From contig JBFGDZ010000160.1 in the NCBI GenBank assembly GCA_041580375.1, positions 1 through 7,970 of the forward strand: a stretch of DNA of 7,970 bases, in the 5' to 3' direction. Position 1 is the stretch's first letter; each line of letters begins with the position of its first letter. Below the pieces are notes generated by a model. It made no database searches, was not told the DNA's origin, and saw only the letters and a list, made by a program, of their open reading frames with translations. Below are positions 7,553 through 7,970 of the stretch, one piece after another. The position numbers were made by a program, and so were the translations under genes. The stretch comes from JAPUIN01 sp041580375. GTDB lineage: Bacteria; Acidobacteriota; Polarisedimenticolia; Gp22-AA2.

Positions 7553-7575
7553 GCGGGCCGAGCCGCCACGCCGCC

Positions 7576-7605
7576 TTGCTCCGCGCGCAAACCGCGTGCT
7601 ATATT
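7576..7605 (+). promoter_or_regulatory. Probable sigma-70-type promoter of ssrA
   Basis: TATATT at 7600-7605 matches the -10 consensus at five of six positions. A TG one base before it (7597-7598) makes it an extended -10. TTGCTC at 7576-7581 is a weak -35 (three of six) with an 18-base spacer. Transcription would start near 7612, leaving a leader of about 14 bases before the mature tmRNA 5' end, to be removed by RNase P. The AT-rich -10 stands out in this GC-rich sequence. The rest of the 73-base spacer shows no terminator, so read-through from the operon is also possible. Confidence 0.65.
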
Positions 7606-7713
7606 GTGCTTACAACCGAAGGAAAGGGGGCGAAACGGTTTCGACGGGAACGTTGAGGCTGGAATTGCGTGCCGAGGCCCACTCCTCGTAAATCAGGTGG
7701 AACAACCACAAGC

Positions 7714-7743
7714 GCCAACTCACAGTTAGCGCTGGCTGCTTAA
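7714..7743 (+). other. tmRNA tag reading frame (ANSQLALAA)
   Basis: The frame GCC AAC TCA CAG TTA GCG CTG GCT GCT TAA encodes ANSQLALAA, a degradation tag with the usual AN start and LAA end read by ClpXP-type proteases. The resume codon is set at GCC 7714 because it follows PK1 by 13 bases and has an A at position -4, the position known to be critical in E. coli tmRNA. The frame is open further upstream, so this choice rests on that alignment. The TAA sits in the UUAA loop of a perfect six-pair hairpin (7734-7739 with 7744-7749), the expected helix 5, although its last three bases are shared with the proposed PK2 stem. Confidence 0.85.
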
Positions 7744-7850
7744 GCAGCCCGTCCACCGGACCCTTCTCCCGCGGGGGACCGGATGGGCGTCGCACAGCGG
7801 GATAGCCTGACGGCCGGCCCGGAGCCGTGAGGCGAAACCCAACGGGCTGG

Positions 7851-7885
7851 CCGGCCGTTCATCAGCCCCTTCGAGGGGCGGCCGG
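7851..7885 (+). other. Nested hairpin at the PK4 position of tmRNA
   Basis: An outer stem CCGGCCG (7851-7857) pairs perfectly with CGGCCGG (7879-7885). It encloses an inner stem CCCCT/AGGGG (7866-7870 with 7874-7878) closed by a TCG triloop. This occupies the place of the fourth pseudoknot of the E. coli molecule. An alternative pairing GGGCTG (7844-7849) with CAGCCC (7863-7868) competes with it, so the true fold is not settled by eye. Confidence 0.5.
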
Positions 7886-7970
7886 CGAGAGCACAGGGAA
7901 GGGGATACGCACGTAGACGTTCCACGCCGATCGTTTTCGGACGCGGGTTCGACTCCCGCCGCCTCCACCA

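Larger units (their letters stand above)
7626..7970 (+). ncRNA. ssrA: tmRNA (transfer-messenger RNA)
   Basis: A complete 345-base one-piece tmRNA, which with SmpB and alanyl-tRNA synthetase rescues stalled ribosomes and tags their products for proteolysis. The acceptor stem GGGGGCG (7626-7632) pairs with CGCCTCC (7960-7966); the third pair is G-U, the alanine identity element. Discriminator A and CCA follow at 7967-7970. The T arm is GCGGG/CCCGC (7943-7947/7955-7959) around TTCGACT. The conserved tmRNA sequence TTTCGACGGGAA begins at 7639. Helix 2 pairs 7647-7653 with 7917-7923 and 7667-7672 with 7909-7914. PK1 pairs 7673-7677 with 7684-7688 and 7679-7683 with 7696-7700. PK2 pairs 7747-7754 with 7781-7788 and 7767-7772 with 7797-7802. 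PK3 pairs 7805-7813 with 7825-7833 (one mismatch) and 7814-7820 with 7844-7850. All pairings were traced by hand. The gene ends exactly at the window edge. Confidence 0.97.

Noticed and set aside
7553..7625. Possible intrinsic terminator after the fusion gene
   Set aside because: The spacer has GC-rich segments but no stable hairpin followed by a T run.
5584..7656. A 690-codon plus-strand frame overlapping the fusion gene
   Set aside because: The translation is almost entirely Arg, Ala, Gly and Pro, and it runs into the tmRNA gene; it is a frame-shifted shadow.
7610..7968. Short open frames on both strands across the last 360 bases
   Set aside because: The region is a structured tmRNA with paired acceptor and T arms; the frames are incidental apart from the tag.
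7960..7970. The tmRNA 3' end as an integration site for a mobile island
   Set aside because: ssrA 3' ends are known integration targets, but the sequence ends at the CCA, so no integrase or duplicated end can be seen. The glycan operon lies on the 5' side and shows no sign of transfer.

Overview
The window is very GC-rich, about 70% or more by eye. It carries one dense set of rightward genes followed by a complete tmRNA gene (ssrA). The 305-residue protein has a signal peptide, beta-barrel-like strands and a C-terminal phenylalanine, which points to a diderm (Gram-negative-type) bacterium. High GC with a two-membrane envelope fits Acidobacteriota, Myxococcota, Gemmatimonadota or related candidate phyla. 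The sequence alone does not settle the lineage.

Layout, all on the + strand. Bases 1-30 look like the last codons of an upstream gene whose TGA overlaps the GTG start of the next one. Bases 27-1307 encode a family GT4 glycosyltransferase. Bases 1304-3178 encode a full-length ABC exporter half-transporter with fused membrane and ATPase domains. Bases 3175-4527 encode a protein with an aminoglycoside-phosphotransferase-like (APH-like) kinase fold and an extra N-terminal region. Bases 4469-5386 encode a predicted outer-membrane beta-barrel. Bases 5393-7552 encode a 719-residue fusion of a GT4 glycosyltransferase with a class I SAM-dependent methyltransferase. Four-base overlaps (GTGA or ATGA), a 59-base overlap and a 6-base gap link the genes, so they are very probably one translationally coupled operon. 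Its promoter lies left of the window.

Taken together the operon looks like an envelope glycan or glycoconjugate module. Two glycosyltransferases and a methyltransferase would build and decorate a sugar product, a kinase-like protein would phosphorylate a sugar, lipid or similar precursor, and an ABC exporter would move the product across the inner membrane. A small outer-membrane barrel would act at the outer membrane. This joint role is inferred from gene order and family membership, and the substrate cannot be read from the sequence.

After a 73-base spacer holding a convincing extended -10 promoter comes tmRNA (7626-7970), ending exactly at its CCA at the window edge. Its acceptor stem with G3-U pair, T arm, helix 2, pseudoknots PK1-PK3 and a tag frame encoding ANSQLALAA can all be traced by hand. 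No insertion sequence, CRISPR array, tRNA gene or convincing intrinsic terminator was seen.
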